A DNA stretch of 64,000 bases from Sphingobium limneticum (GTDB lineage Bacteria; Pseudomonadota; Alphaproteobacteria; Sphingomonadales; Sphingomonadaceae): positions 310,001 through 374,000 of the forward strand of contig NZ_VYPZ01000002.1 in assembly GCF_008710155.1 (NCBI RefSeq). Direction: 5' to 3'. A model generated the notes under the pieces. That model saw nothing but the letters and a program-made list of their open reading frames with translations. It was not told the DNA's origin and made no database searches. Shown here piece after piece: positions 55,609-64,000 of the stretch. A program made the position numbers and the translations under genes. Numbering within the stretch: the stretch's first letter is position 1; each line of letters starts with the position of its first letter.

Positions 55609-56415
55609 TCACTTATCCAGTGCGATATCCGGTGCGTCTTCGGCCTTCATGCCGATGACGTTGTAGCCCGCGTCGACATGGTGGATTTCGCCGGTCACGC
55701 CGGACGCCAGATCCGACAACAAATACAGGCCCGCGCCGCCGACATCCTCGATCGTCACGTTGCGGCGCAGCGGCGAGTTCAGCTCGTTCCATTTCAGAAT
55801 ATAGCGGAAGTCGCCGATGCCGCTGGCGGCCAGCGTCTTGATCGGGCCGGCCGAGATGGCGTTGACGCGGATATTTTCAGGCCCCAAGTCCATCGCCAGA
55901 TATTTGACTGAGGTTTCCAGCGCCGCCTTGGCCACGCCCATGACGTTATAATGGGGGATGACCTTTTCCGCGCCATAATAGCTTAGCGTCAGCAGGCTGC
56001 CGCCATCCTTCATCAGCTTGCGCGCGCGCGCCGTGACGGCGACGAGGCTGTAGACCGAAATGTTCATGGTCAGCAGGAAATTGTCGAGGCTGGTGTCGGC
56101 ATAGAGGCCGCGCAGTTCATTCTTGTCGGAGAAACCGATGGCGTGGACCACGAAGTCCAGCTTGCCCCAGCGCGCTTCGATCTCGGCAAAGGCGGCGTCC
56201 AGCTTGTCCATGTCGGACACGTCGCAATCGATCAGGAAATCCGACCCGACCTGCTCCGCGAGCGGGCGGACGCGCTTGGCGAGGGCATCGCCCTGATAGG
56301 AAAAGGCGAGTTCCGCGCCCTGTGCGTGCAGTTGCTGGGCGATACCCCAAGCCAGCGACTTGTCATTCGCCAGCCCCATGATGAGCCCACGCTTTCCTGC
56401 CATCAAGCCTGTCAT
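55609..56415 (-). CDS. fabI: Enoyl-[acyl-carrier-protein] reductase FabI
   Basis: 268 residues; NADH-dependent last step of fatty-acid elongation. GLANDKSLAWGIAQQLH (cofactor loop), SYYGAEKVIPHYNVMGVAKAALE with catalytic Tyr156 and Lys163, and GPIKTLAASGI (substrate lid) are diagnostic. Overlaps yihY by 4 bp upstream. FabI is the target of triclosan; no resistance change can be called from these motifs. Confidence 0.97.
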   Translation of the reverse strand: MTGLMAGKRGLIMGLANDKSLAWGIAQQLHAQGAELAFSYQGDALAKRVRPLAEQVGSDFLIDCDVSDMDKLDAAFAEIEARWGKLDFVVHAIGFSDKNELRGLYADTSLDNFLLTMNISVYSLVAVTARARKLMKDGGSLLTLSYYGAEKVIPHYNVMGVAKAALETSVKYLAMDLGPENIRVNAISAGPIKTLAASGIGDFRYILKWNELNSPLRRNVTIEDVGGAGLYLLSDLASGVTGEIHHVDAGYNVIGMKAEDAPDIALDK

Positions 56416-57377
56416 AATCTTATTCCGTTCCCTTCGTCCTGCGCGATCGGCTGCTCATCCTCTTCGGGGAATTCCGCCAGCGCCGCGTTCAATTCCGCGC
56501 CAATTACCACGCCAAGCCCGACGAGAAAGAAAAAAATGAGGGTGATCATGACACCGGCCAAGCTGCCATAGGTCCGGCCATAGCCGCCCAGCAGCGACAA
56601 AGTGGGCGGCAACAGCAAGGTCGTACCATACCACCAGAGCGACGTCGCGACTGCGCCGGGCCATTTGGGGAAGCGGCGCGACTTGTAGGCGGTGGGGGTC
56701 AGGGCCACGAACAGCGACCAGAGGGCGAGGCACAATATCCCCATCGGCACCAGCTTTGCCGAGGCGACCAGCGCGATCGCATCGTCCGCCCAGGGGAGGA
56801 TCTGATGCAGGAACTGGTCGACGCCGGTGATCGCGACCTGAAGCGAGAAGGCAAACATGACCAGGAAAACGCTGACCAAGGTGATGCCGATCGCACCCAG
56901 GCGATAGCGCCAGAAGGGCTTGGTGCTTTTGGTGCCGTAGGCGCGGCGCAATATGTCGCGGATCGTTTCGATCAGGCTGCCCACGGTCCACAGACCCACG
57001 ACGCCGCCCAGCCAGAGCAAGGGGCCGCTACGTGCGGTCAGCACATCGTTGATCGGCTGGCGCACCACATCGGCCACGCCGCGCGGCACGGTATAGAGAA
57101 AGGCGTTGACCGCCTGCACGCCATCGTCGGTGCGGCCGAAGATGCTGGCCACCGCTGCTGCGACGATGAAGAAGGGAAACAGCGTCATCAGCGACAGATA
57201 GGCGAGGTTTCCCGCATGGATGAAGCCGTCGCTATAGGTGCCGACCGCGACGCGCTTGACGACTTCGAACGGCTGCGTGCCCGGCCGCACCCGATCCATC
57301 TGCCGATGGAAACGGGCGCGCGCCTCCTGCGCCATTTCACGGCGTTGCTCGGGCGACAGGGGCGAAGGCATCGGCAT
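56412..57377 (-). CDS. YihY/BrkB-family membrane protein
   Basis: 321 residues with six hydrophobic helices (first near 50-75, GNLAYLSLMTLFPFFIVAAA). LTPTAYKSRRFPKWPGAVATSLWW and YGRTYGSLAGVMITLIFFFLVGLGVVIGAELNA match the family. Once mis-called RNase BN; its transport or other role is unknown. In-operon with fabI (4-bp overlap) and downstream of the DnaJ-like gene by 17 bp. Confidence 0.92.
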   Translation of the reverse strand: MPMPSPLSPEQRREMAQEARARFHRQMDRVRPGTQPFEVVKRVAVGTYSDGFIHAGNLAYLSLMTLFPFFIVAAAVASIFGRTDDGVQAVNAFLYTVPRGVADVVRQPINDVLTARSGPLLWLGGVVGLWTVGSLIETIRDILRRAYGTKSTKPFWRYRLGAIGITLVSVFLVMFAFSLQVAITGVDQFLHQILPWADDAIALVASAKLVPMGILCLALWSLFVALTPTAYKSRRFPKWPGAVATSLWWYGTTLLLPPTLSLLGGYGRTYGSLAGVMITLIFFFLVGLGVVIGAELNAALAEFPEEDEQPIAQDEGNGIRL

Positions 57378-57394
57378 CTGCGCCGCCTAACGCA

Positions 57395-58312
57395 TCAGAC
57401 GCCCAGATGGGCGCGCACGGCCCGCTGGTCCTGCCAGCTTTCGACCAGCGCCTGGATCGCTGGATCATCCGCCGGCACGTCGATCTGGAGCGTGACCAAC
57501 TGGTCGCCGCGCTGGCCATCCTTGCCGGTAAAGCCCCGCCCGCGCAGGCGCAGCGTCTTGCCGGAGGTCGCGCCCGCCGTCACGCCCAGCATCACCGGGC
57601 CATCGACGGTCGGCACCTTGACCTTGCCGCCCTTCACCGCCTCATCCAAGGTGATGGGCAGGTCGAGCAGCACATTGTCGCCGTCCCGCCGGAAGAAGGG
57701 ATGCGATTTCACCTCGACCGTGACGATCGCGTCGCCCGCGCCGCCGGGGCCGGCCTGCCCCTTGCCGGACAGGCGCATCTGCGTGCCCGTCTCGACGCCG
57801 GCGGACAGTTTGAGGTCGATCGTCTTGCCGTCCTGCAAGGTGATGCGTTGCGGCGCCAGGGTCGCGGCATCGACGAACTGGACGGCCAGGCGATAGGCGA
57901 CATTGGCGCCCTTTTGCGGCGGCGCCTGCCGGCCGAAACCGCCACCGCCAAAGCCGCCACCCGCGCGGCGACCGGCGCCGCCGAACAGGCCTTCGAAGAT
58001 ATCGCCGAAATCCGCGCCGCCGGATTCGAAGCCGCCGCCGGACGGACCCCGCCCACCGCCGCCGCCGCCAAAGCCGAAGGGCGCGGCGGGATTGCCTTCG
58101 CCGTCGATTTCGCCGCGGTCGAACCGGGCGCGCTTGTCCTTGTCGGACAGCAGGTCATAGGCGTTGGTCACGGCGGAGAATTTGTCCGCCGCCTTTGGGT
58201 TGTCCTTGTTCTTGTCCGGATGCAGCTCCTTGGCGAGCTTGCGATAGGCGGACTTGATTTCCGCCTCGGTCGCGCTGCGGGTCACACCCAATAGGGAATA
58301 GGGATCGGCCAT
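57395..58312 (-). CDS. DnaJ-family co-chaperone without zinc domain (CbpA-like)
   Basis: 305 residues. J-domain 3-67 with HPD (KELHPDKNKD), a Gly/Phe-rich segment (78-130: GFGGGGGGRGPSGGGFESGG), then the two-barrel C-terminal substrate domain with KGANVAYRLAVQFVDAATLAPQRI. No CxxCxGxG zinc repeats, so it belongs to class B/CbpA type. Partner of DnaK. First in the yihY-fabI-aroC leftward run. Confidence 0.93.
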   Translation of the reverse strand: MADPYSLLGVTRSATEAEIKSAYRKLAKELHPDKNKDNPKAADKFSAVTNAYDLLSDKDKRARFDRGEIDGEGNPAAPFGFGGGGGGRGPSGGGFESGGADFGDIFEGLFGGAGRRAGGGFGGGGFGRQAPPQKGANVAYRLAVQFVDAATLAPQRITLQDGKTIDLKLSAGVETGTQMRLSGKGQAGPGGAGDAIVTVEVKSHPFFRRDGDNVLLDLPITLDEAVKGGKVKVPTVDGPVMLGVTAGATSGKTLRLRGRGFTGKDGQRGDQLVTLQIDVPADDPAIQALVESWQDQRAVRAHLGV

Positions 58313-58493
58313 TTTCTTACCTGTTGCACAAAAGCATCACTTGGCGACTATGTGGACGATGCGGCCCCGACATTCAAGCTGCCGATCATTCGGGGCGCCG
58401 CATAACCCGAACAGGGTATGCGCCGAATTCCGCCTTTTCCTAAAGGCCGGCCGGGGGCTGCGGCTCCGGACATCTTTGGGGGGAATCCGACTT

Positions 58494-59852
58494 ATGCGTT
58501 TTTACAGGGGAATTTTGCTGGGTGCGACGGCGGCCATGGGGATGGTCATTGCCGGTGCGGCCGGGGCGCAGACCACGGTCACGCCACCGACCCAGGCGGA
58601 CATCGATCATCTGTCCAGCCTGTTCCGGATCAGCGTCCAGCTGACCACCGCAGGCGGCGTGCCGCTCTATGATACCTATGGGCTGAACATCGCATCGCGC
58701 AGCTATGAATTCATGGACCCGGTCCGGCTGCGCGAACGCTATGTCCGCAACGGCGTGTCGCTGTACAATGACCGGGCAGCGGTGTCCGGCGTCATGGATT
58801 TCCGTGGCCTTCTGATCCAGGGCGCCTACGCCGCCAACAGCACCAGCTTCACCATCCGCATCCCCGCGCTGGATGAGGCGGGCGAGCGCTATACCAGCGT
58901 CTTTACCGGCCGGACCCGCGACGAAGCCTATGCGCAGTTCGACAGCTATCTGGACGATATCGACGGGCCGGACGCCGAACGGCTGGTCCGCGCCATGCTG
59001 CGCGCGCTGGCGCGTACGTCGCCGATCGATCCGCTGGCGGGCAATCCGGGGTCGGTACAGGGATCGCTGGTCCGCGCCAGCATGGATCTGTCGTCGGGCG
59101 ATTCGGCGATCGAACAGGATGCGGCAAGCGGCGGCAGCAATACCGCAGGCGACCCGTGGATCGTCGGCGCCAATTATGGCTGGGGTTCGTCCAATGGCGG
59201 CCGGTACGACATCAAGCGGATCGACGCGCGCGTCGCCCGCAGCTTCCGCCTGGGCGAAGGTGGCCGCGCACTGCTGAAAATCGATTCGCCGGTCAGCTAT
59301 TCCGAAGTGAACGGCGCGCGCGCCGTCACCGCCCAGTTCGGCGTCGGGGTGGAAGTGCCCGTGATCGCGCAGCGTTGGTCGCTGGAACCGCGCGTGGGCT
59401 ATGGCATCACCGCGTCCGACCAGATCGGATCGCTGGGCCATATGCTGTCCACCACGGTCGCCAGCCGCTTCGTGGTCGGCAATGTCGGTCGTGGCCGCAT
59501 CGTCATCGGCAATATGGTGGGCTATACCCAGACGCTGGGTACCGGCTTTGCCGGCTACAACATCAATCCGGGCCTGAAGAACTGGGCGTTCCGCAACGGG
59601 CTGGCCTATGATCTGCCGCTCAAATTCCGGGGCCTGGGCCGCAATACGTCGATGCGCGCCAGCTATACCTTCACCAACTATGCGGGCGACGACCTGTATT
59701 TCAACAAGTTCCACGAATTCGGCCTGTCGCTGGGCCTGCGTGGGCGTGAGGAATCGGCGCGCAATGCCCGCGACCTCATCCGCCTGAACCTGGGCCTGAC
59801 CAAGGCTAAGGATTATAGCAGCTGGTCGGCGGGTCTGGGCTTCCGCTTCTGA
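58494..59852 (+). CDS. Exported protein with probable C-terminal beta-barrel
   Basis: 452 residues from MRFYRGILLGATAAMGM; signal peptide to about 25 (GAGAQ). Middle region lacks named motifs. From about 215 on, alternating aromatic strands (WIVGANYGWGSSNGGRYD, RWSLEPRVGYGIT, MRASYTFTNYAGDD) and a terminal SAGLGFRF with C-terminal Phe indicate an outer-membrane barrel. No family recognised; function unknown. Confidence 0.75.
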   Translation: MRFYRGILLGATAAMGMVIAGAAGAQTTVTPPTQADIDHLSSLFRISVQLTTAGGVPLYDTYGLNIASRSYEFMDPVRLRERYVRNGVSLYNDRAAVSGVMDFRGLLIQGAYAANSTSFTIRIPALDEAGERYTSVFTGRTRDEAYAQFDSYLDDIDGPDAERLVRAMLRALARTSPIDPLAGNPGSVQGSLVRASMDLSSGDSAIEQDAASGGSNTAGDPWIVGANYGWGSSNGGRYDIKRIDARVARSFRLGEGGRALLKIDSPVSYSEVNGARAVTAQFGVGVEVPVIAQRWSLEPRVGYGITASDQIGSLGHMLSTTVASRFVVGNVGRGRIVIGNMVGYTQTLGTGFAGYNINPGLKNWAFRNGLAYDLPLKFRGLGRNTSMRASYTFTNYAGDDLYFNKFHEFGLSLGLRGREESARNARDLIRLNLGLTKAKDYSSWSAGLGFRF

Positions 59853-59965
59853 TCTAAACAGCATAGCCGGGGCGGGTGCAGCCGTCCCGGATATAGCCTT
59901 CATCGGCAGGCCGTTAAGAACAGGCGCTTATCGACAGGAAGACGCCACAGCCCTACAGGTCGGGC

Positions 59966-60541
59966 ATGACCGATCCCTTCGCCCTTTTCGACGACTGGTA
60001 CGCGCAGGCGCGCGACACCGAACTCAACGACAGCAATGCCATGGCGCTGGCCACCGCCGATGCGCGCGGGCGGCCGTCCGTCCGCATGGTGCTGCTCAAG
60101 GGGCATGGCCCGGACGGTTTCGTCTTCTACACCAATTTCGAGGGGCGCAAGGCCGGCGAGCTGCTGGACAATCCGCATGCCGCGCTGCTGTTCCACTGGA
60201 AGTCGCTGCGCCGCCAGATCCGGATCGAAGGATCGGTCGGCCCGGTCGACGATGCCACCGCCGACGCCTATTTCGCAACGCGCAGCCGCGACAGCCAGCT
60301 GGGCGCCTGGGCATCCGACCAGTCCCGCCCCCTGCCCGACCGCGCCACCTTCATGGACCGGTTCGACGCGGTCAGCGCCCGATTCGACGGCGCCCCGGTG
60401 CCGCGTCCGCCGCACTGGTCGGGCTTTCGCCTGACGCCCGAGCGGATCGAGTTCTGGCAGGATCGCGAACATCGGCTGCATGAGCGTCGCCTGTTCGAAC
60501 GGACCGGAAGCGACTGGTCGCAGGGGCTGCTCTACCCCTGA
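59966..60541 (+). CDS. pdxH: Pyridoxamine 5'-phosphate oxidase
   Basis: 191 residues; FMN enzyme making PLP from PNP or [54 protein letters not shown] (FMN site) and the C-terminal [18 protein letters not shown] with RLHERRLF are diagnostic. Slightly short N terminus, as is common in this group. Confidence 0.96.
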   Translation: MTDPFALFDDWYAQARDTELNDSNAMALATADARGRPSVRMVLLKGHGPDGFVFYTNFEGRKAGELLDNPHAALLFHWKSLRRQIRIEGSVGPVDDATADAYFATRSRDSQLGAWASDQSRPLPDRATFMDRFDAVSARFDGAPVPRPPHWSGFRLTPERIEFWQDREHRLHERRLFERTGSDWSQGLLYP

Positions 60542-60709
60542 TATCCTGACGCGGGCCATGGAAGCGGGGGTGGAAAGGCGCGCCTGCTTCGTCTTGTCCT
60601 ATGTGCGTGGATGCGGCCCCGATTGCGGGCACCCCATGCGCCTGTTAGGTGTCGGCCTGACAGACGGATAATGAAACGGGGCGCGTTCTCGGGCCTCCAG
60701 AGGAATTTG

Positions 60710-62041
60710 ATGCGAAACAGACTGACGGCCTTCATCCTCATCGGCATGGTCCTGGGGGTGATAACGGGCTTTGTGGCCAATCAGATGATCGGCGGCGATG
60801 CGACGCTGGCGAAGGATGTGGCGGGTTATTTCCACCTGCTGGCCGACATCTTTCTCCACCTCATCAAGATGATCATCGCACCGCTGGTCTTTTCCACGCT
60901 GGTCGCGGGCATCGCCCATATGGGCGATAGCGCGGCGCTGGGGCGGATCGGCGGGCGCGCGCTCGCCTGGTTCATCATCGCCAGCCTGATCTCGCTGACC
61001 CTGGGCCTGATCTTCGTCAATTTCTTCGCGCCGGGCGACGGCCTCAACCTGGTCCGGTCCGGCGCGGATGCGGGCGTGAATACCGAAGCGCTCAATTTCC
61101 GCGACTTCATCCTGCACGTCTTCCCGACCTCCATGATCGGGGCGATGGCGGACAACCAGATCCTGCAAATCGTCGTCTTCTCCCTGTTCGTGGGCGTCGC
61201 GCTCACCGCCATCGGCGACAAGGCCAAGCCGATCATCACCCTGATCGAGGCGATGGTCGAACTGATGTTGCAGGTGACGGGCTATGTGATGCGCGTCGCG
61301 CCTTTCGCGGTGTTCGGTGCGCTCGCCTCGTCCGTGACGGTGCAGGGCCTGGGCGTGCTGAAGACCTATGGCGCGTTGGTGGGCGAATTCTACATCGCGC
61401 TGATGTGCCTGTGGGTGCTGCTGTTCTGCGCGGGCGCGATTTTCCTGGGCAAGCGGATGTTCAAGCTGATCCGCTATGTGCGCGAACCGATCCTGATCGC
61501 TTTTTCCACCGCCTCGTCCGAAGCGGCCTATCCCAAGATGCTCGAGCAGCTCGACCGGTTCGGCATCCCGCGCCGCATCTACAGCTTCGTGCTGCCGCTG
61601 GGCTATTCGTTCAACCTCGATGGGTCGATGATGTATTCGACCTTCGCGACGATCTTCATCGCGCAGGCCTATGGCATCGACCTGCCGATCGCGACGCAGA
61701 TCACCATTTTGCTGGTGCTGATGGTGACCAGCAAGGGCATCGCCGCCGTGCCGCGCGCGTCGCTGGTCGTCGTCGCCGCGACGCTGGGCCAGTTCGACCT
61801 GCCGGTCGAGGGTATCGCCTTCATCCTGGCGGTCGATCATTTCATGGACATGGGCCGCACCGCGACCAACGTGCTGGGCAACGCCATCGCCACGTCGGTC
61901 ATCACCAAATGGGAAGGCATGCTGGAGGTCGAGGAACCGATCGACGTCGCGCATCCCAAGGCGCCGGCGCATGGCGCCGCCCATGGCCGCGCGGGCCTGG
62001 AACTGGCGCCCGACATGGTGGACGGCGACCGCAAGGGTTGA
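60710..62041 (+). CDS. Dicarboxylate/amino acid:cation symporter (DAACS)
   Basis: 443 residues from MRNRLTAFILIG; AGAGGA six bases before this ATG makes it preferable to the ATG at 60671. Glutamate-transporter fold: IAPLVFSTLVAGIAHMGD, hairpin 1 AFSTASSEAAYPKML, TM7 YSFNLDGSMMY, hairpin 2 TSKGIAAVPRASLVV, and VDHFMDMGRTATNVLGNAIAT. Imports C4-dicarboxylates or acidic amino acids with sodium or protons. C-terminal His/Pro/Ala tail. Confidence 0.94.
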   Translation: MRNRLTAFILIGMVLGVITGFVANQMIGGDATLAKDVAGYFHLLADIFLHLIKMIIAPLVFSTLVAGIAHMGDSAALGRIGGRALAWFIIASLISLTLGLIFVNFFAPGDGLNLVRSGADAGVNTEALNFRDFILHVFPTSMIGAMADNQILQIVVFSLFVGVALTAIGDKAKPIITLIEAMVELMLQVTGYVMRVAPFAVFGALASSVTVQGLGVLKTYGALVGEFYIALMCLWVLLFCAGAIFLGKRMFKLIRYVREPILIAFSTASSEAAYPKMLEQLDRFGIPRRIYSFVLPLGYSFNLDGSMMYSTFATIFIAQAYGIDLPIATQITILLVLMVTSKGIAAVPRASLVVVAATLGQFDLPVEGIAFILAVDHFMDMGRTATNVLGNAIATSVITKWEGMLEVEEPIDVAHPKAPAHGAAHGRAGLELAPDMVDGDRKG

Positions 62042-62068
62042 GGCAGGCCCTGCCTTCGATGATGTGAA

Positions 62069-62102
62069 AAAGGCCTCCGTTCCCAGCGAACGGAGGCCTT
62101 TT
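62069..62102. terminator. Bidirectional terminator between symporter and bestrophin
   Basis: AAAAGGCCTCCGTTC/GAACGGAGGCCTTTT with CCCAGC loop; T-run at both ends in the respective sense. Confidence 0.88.
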
Positions 62103-62107
62103 CCATT

Positions 62108-62992
62108 CTACCAGAGAATGCCGCGCACCGGTGTGATCGGGTCTGGCGCCGGGTCGCCGATGGATTGCAGCAGGTCGATCTCGATCGTGCGACACATGGC
62201 GGTCAGCGGCACGTCATGGACGCTGTCGGCAAAAGGATCGGTCAGATCGTCGCCGATCCGCAGCACCGACATGAACATGAAGCCCGCCACCGTCGAACCG
62301 AGCGGGGTCGCGAAGCCCAGCGATTCGACCAGCCCGATCGGCAGCAGGATGCAGAAGAGATGGGTGAAGGCGGTGGGGATGAAGCGATATTGATAGGGCA
62401 AGGGCGTGTTCTTCAACCGCTCCATGCCGCCCTGCGCATTGGCGATATCGACCAGTACGGCTTCCATCTGGCTCTGCTGGATGGTGTCGATCCAGCCTTC
62501 GCGCCGCGCCATGTCGATCCGGCGGCCGGTGCTGTCGAGCAGGCCGTTGGCCGGATTGGCGCGGGCCAGAGCCTTGCCCTTATCCTCTTCGCGCAGCAGG
62601 CCGGTCACATCCTCGCCGATCGGCTGACGCCGCAACTGGCAGCGCAGCGCGTTCACATAGGCGATCTGGCGCTTGACGATCTCGCGCTTGAGATCCTTGG
62701 CCTCCGGATCGGGCAGGAAGTTGCGCGTGGCGCGCGACAGGCTGCGCGAGGCGTTGATCATCGCCCCCCACAGGATGCGTCCTTCCCACCAGCGCTGATA
62801 ACTGCTGTTCGACCGGAAGCCCAGGAACAGCGCCAGCGCCGAACCGAAGATGGTCAGCGGCAGCGAGGGCGCCTTGAAGGGCAGGACATAATAAGCGATC
62901 GTCACGGCGCAGTCCCATATGAACAGCGCCGTCAACGGCTTCCATATTTCGGATGCGATCCGGCGCATGCTGGGGACGGCATCGACTATCAT
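62108..62992 (-). CDS. Bestrophin-family channel
   Basis: 294 residues from MIVDAVPSMRRI, with AGGAG upstream. Bacterial bestrophin (UPF0187) features: SLPLTIFGSALALFLGFRSNSSYQRWWEGRILWGAMINASR (neck helix start) and IGLVESLGF, DPFADSVHDVPLT. Pentameric ion channel in the inner membrane. Placed between two cation:dicarboxylate symporters. Confidence 0.92.
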   Translation of the reverse strand: MIVDAVPSMRRIASEIWKPLTALFIWDCAVTIAYYVLPFKAPSLPLTIFGSALALFLGFRSNSSYQRWWEGRILWGAMINASRSLSRATRNFLPDPEAKDLKREIVKRQIAYVNALRCQLRRQPIGEDVTGLLREEDKGKALARANPANGLLDSTGRRIDMARREGWIDTIQQSQMEAVLVDIANAQGGMERLKNTPLPYQYRFIPTAFTHLFCILLPIGLVESLGFATPLGSTVAGFMFMSVLRIGDDLTDPFADSVHDVPLTAMCRTIEIDLLQSIGDPAPDPITPVRGILW

Positions 62993-63161
62993 GCAAAACT
63001 CCTGATCATGAACCGGCGCAACGCCTAATGGCCCGGAAATGCTCCCTTGATGCCATAGCGAAACGAAACATTGCTGCGACTGCAACCTGCACAGATGCAG
63101 GTCGTTACACAACAATCCACAGGATATGGGCCAGCGGGAGGCGGGTCGACAGGAGGCAGGC

Positions 63162-64000
63162 ATGACCAGCGACGCAGCCGACGCCGGCGAGAAGAAAGCG
63201 GCCCTGTCGCTCCAGTGGCAGATGCTGGGCGGCTTCCTGACCGGGCTGATCGCGGGCCTGATCGTCTATATGGCGGCGCCCGACGCGCGCTGGGTCGATA
63301 CTGTCACCACCTATGTCACCGGGCCGATCGGGCAGGTTTTCCTGCGGCTGCTGTTCATGCTGGTCATACCGCTGCTGGTGTCGGCGCTGATCGTGGGCAT
63401 TGCCGAAATGGGCGAATTGCGCTCGCTGCGCAGGGTGGGCTTGCGCACCCTGGTCTACACGCTGGTCGTGTCGGGCATCGCGGTGGTGCTGAGCCTGGTT
63501 CTGGTCAACCTGTTGCGGCCGGGCGCCGGGGTCGATCCTGCACAGGCGCAGGCATTGCTGGCCGATGCCGGGCAAGGGGCGAAGGCGATCCTCAATCGGG
63601 GCGGCGACACGCCGACCGGGGTGGAGGCGGTGCTGGCCATCATCCCCGACAACATCATCGCCGCCATGGCCGGCAACGACATATTGGCGGTGATGGTCTT
63701 CGCCCTCTTCTTCGGCATCGGGCTGGTGATGGTGCAGACGGACCAGTCCAAACTGTTGCTGAACGCGATGGAGGGCCTGTTCGAAGTGACGATGCGGCTG
63801 ATGGGCCTCGTCATCCGGCTGGCGCCGATCGCCATCGCCTGTTTCATGTTCAACCTTGCCGCGCAGTTCGGATGGGATCTGCTCATCCGCCTGTCCGCCT
63901 ATGTCGGCGTGGTGTTGCTGGCCTTGGCGCTCCAGATGTTCGGCGTCTATTCGCTGCTGATCGCCTTTGTCGCGCGCCGATCGCCGCTGCGCTTCTTCGC
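63162..64000 (+). CDS. Dicarboxylate/cation symporter, 5' part
   Basis: First 279 residues of a DAACS-family carrier; the frame is open to the window end. MTSDAADAGEKKAALSLQWQ then helices LGGFLTGLIAGLIVYM, VFLRLLFMLVIPLLVSALIVGIAEMGELRSLRRVGLRTL and IIPDNIIAAMAGNDILAVMVFALFFGI, matching the N-terminal half of the glutamate-transporter fold. AGGAGG lies 6 bases before the ATG. It differs clearly from the one at 60710, so it is not a fresh duplicate. Confidence 0.9.
   Translation, partial: MTSDAADAGEKKAALSLQWQMLGGFLTGLIAGLIVYMAAPDARWVDTVTTYVTGPIGQVFLRLLFMLVIPLLVSALIVGIAEMGELRSLRRVGLRTLVYTLVVSGIAVVLSLVLVNLLRPGAGVDPAQAQALLADAGQGAKAILNRGGDTPTGVEAVLAIIPDNIIAAMAGNDILAVMVFALFFGIGLVMVQTDQSKLLLNAMEGLFEVTMRLMGLVIRLAPIAIACFMFNLAAQFGWDLLIRLSAYVGVVLLALALQMFGVYSLLIAFVARRSPLRFF

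Overview
The window is high-GC DNA typical of a free-living alphaproteobacterium of the Sphingomonadaceae (Sphingobium/Sphingomonas-like). The evidence is the gene content (histidine cluster, PEP-CTERM protein, Caulobacter-type TonB receptor, beta-carotene hydroxylase, TorF-type porin, many small intergenic palindromes) and gene orders such as crcB-rluC-HAD-ATP12 chaperone and lptC-lptA. Genus is an inference. No insertion sequence, integrase or prophage is visible; most of the window is chromosomal housekeeping DNA.

Layout. 1-2 kb: 3' end of hisA, then hisF and hisE, with a small PEP-CTERM protein gene (own sigma-54-type promoter) inserted between hisF and hisE. 2-7 kb: membrane protein, HDAC-family deacetylase, two L,D-transpeptidase-type wall enzymes, a lipoprotein and a TPR protein. 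7.2-11.3 kb: leftward operon crcB, pseudouridine synthase, PaiB-like, HAD phosphatase, small membrane protein, ATP12 chaperone. 11.4-14.6 kb: EamA exporter divergent from an Lrp regulator, a candidate small RNA with an anti-Shine-Dalgarno loop, and a membrane diguanylate cyclase.

14.7-20.6 kb: a complete type II-C CRISPR-Cas locus: tracrRNA on the minus strand with recognisable promoter and terminator, cas9, cas1, cas2, and an array of 14 identical 36-bp repeats. The anti-repeat shows that crRNAs are read from the minus strand, toward cas2. In that orientation the array starts 4 nt after the encoded CCA of a tRNA-Ser gene, so there is no ordinary leader. Each repeat ends in a -10-like TATGAT, suggesting promoters inside the repeats. 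A long hairpin abuts the other end. This tRNA-array junction is the most unusual structure in the window.

20.7-34 kb: periplasmic PPIase, second tRNA-Ser, hspQ, SGNH hydrolase, OPT transporter, a possible structured RNA, then a phytate-use pair (TonB receptor divergent from beta-propeller phytase) with two oppositely oriented Pho-box-like sites between them, CoA-transferase, Nudix and M1 peptidase. 34-45 kb: queF, sseA-metC, porin, crtZ, fumC, gmk, lgt-midA. 45-53 kb: double cold-shock-domain protein with a glycine-rich tail, RNase D, lptC-lptA, recQ, serine hydrolase, PhzF. 54-58 kb: leftward chain dnaJ-like, yihY, fabI, a DUF559 nuclease-like gene framed by inverted repeats, aroC. 58-64 kb: outer-membrane protein, pdxH, and two dicarboxylate/cation symporters around a bestrophin; the last runs off the window.
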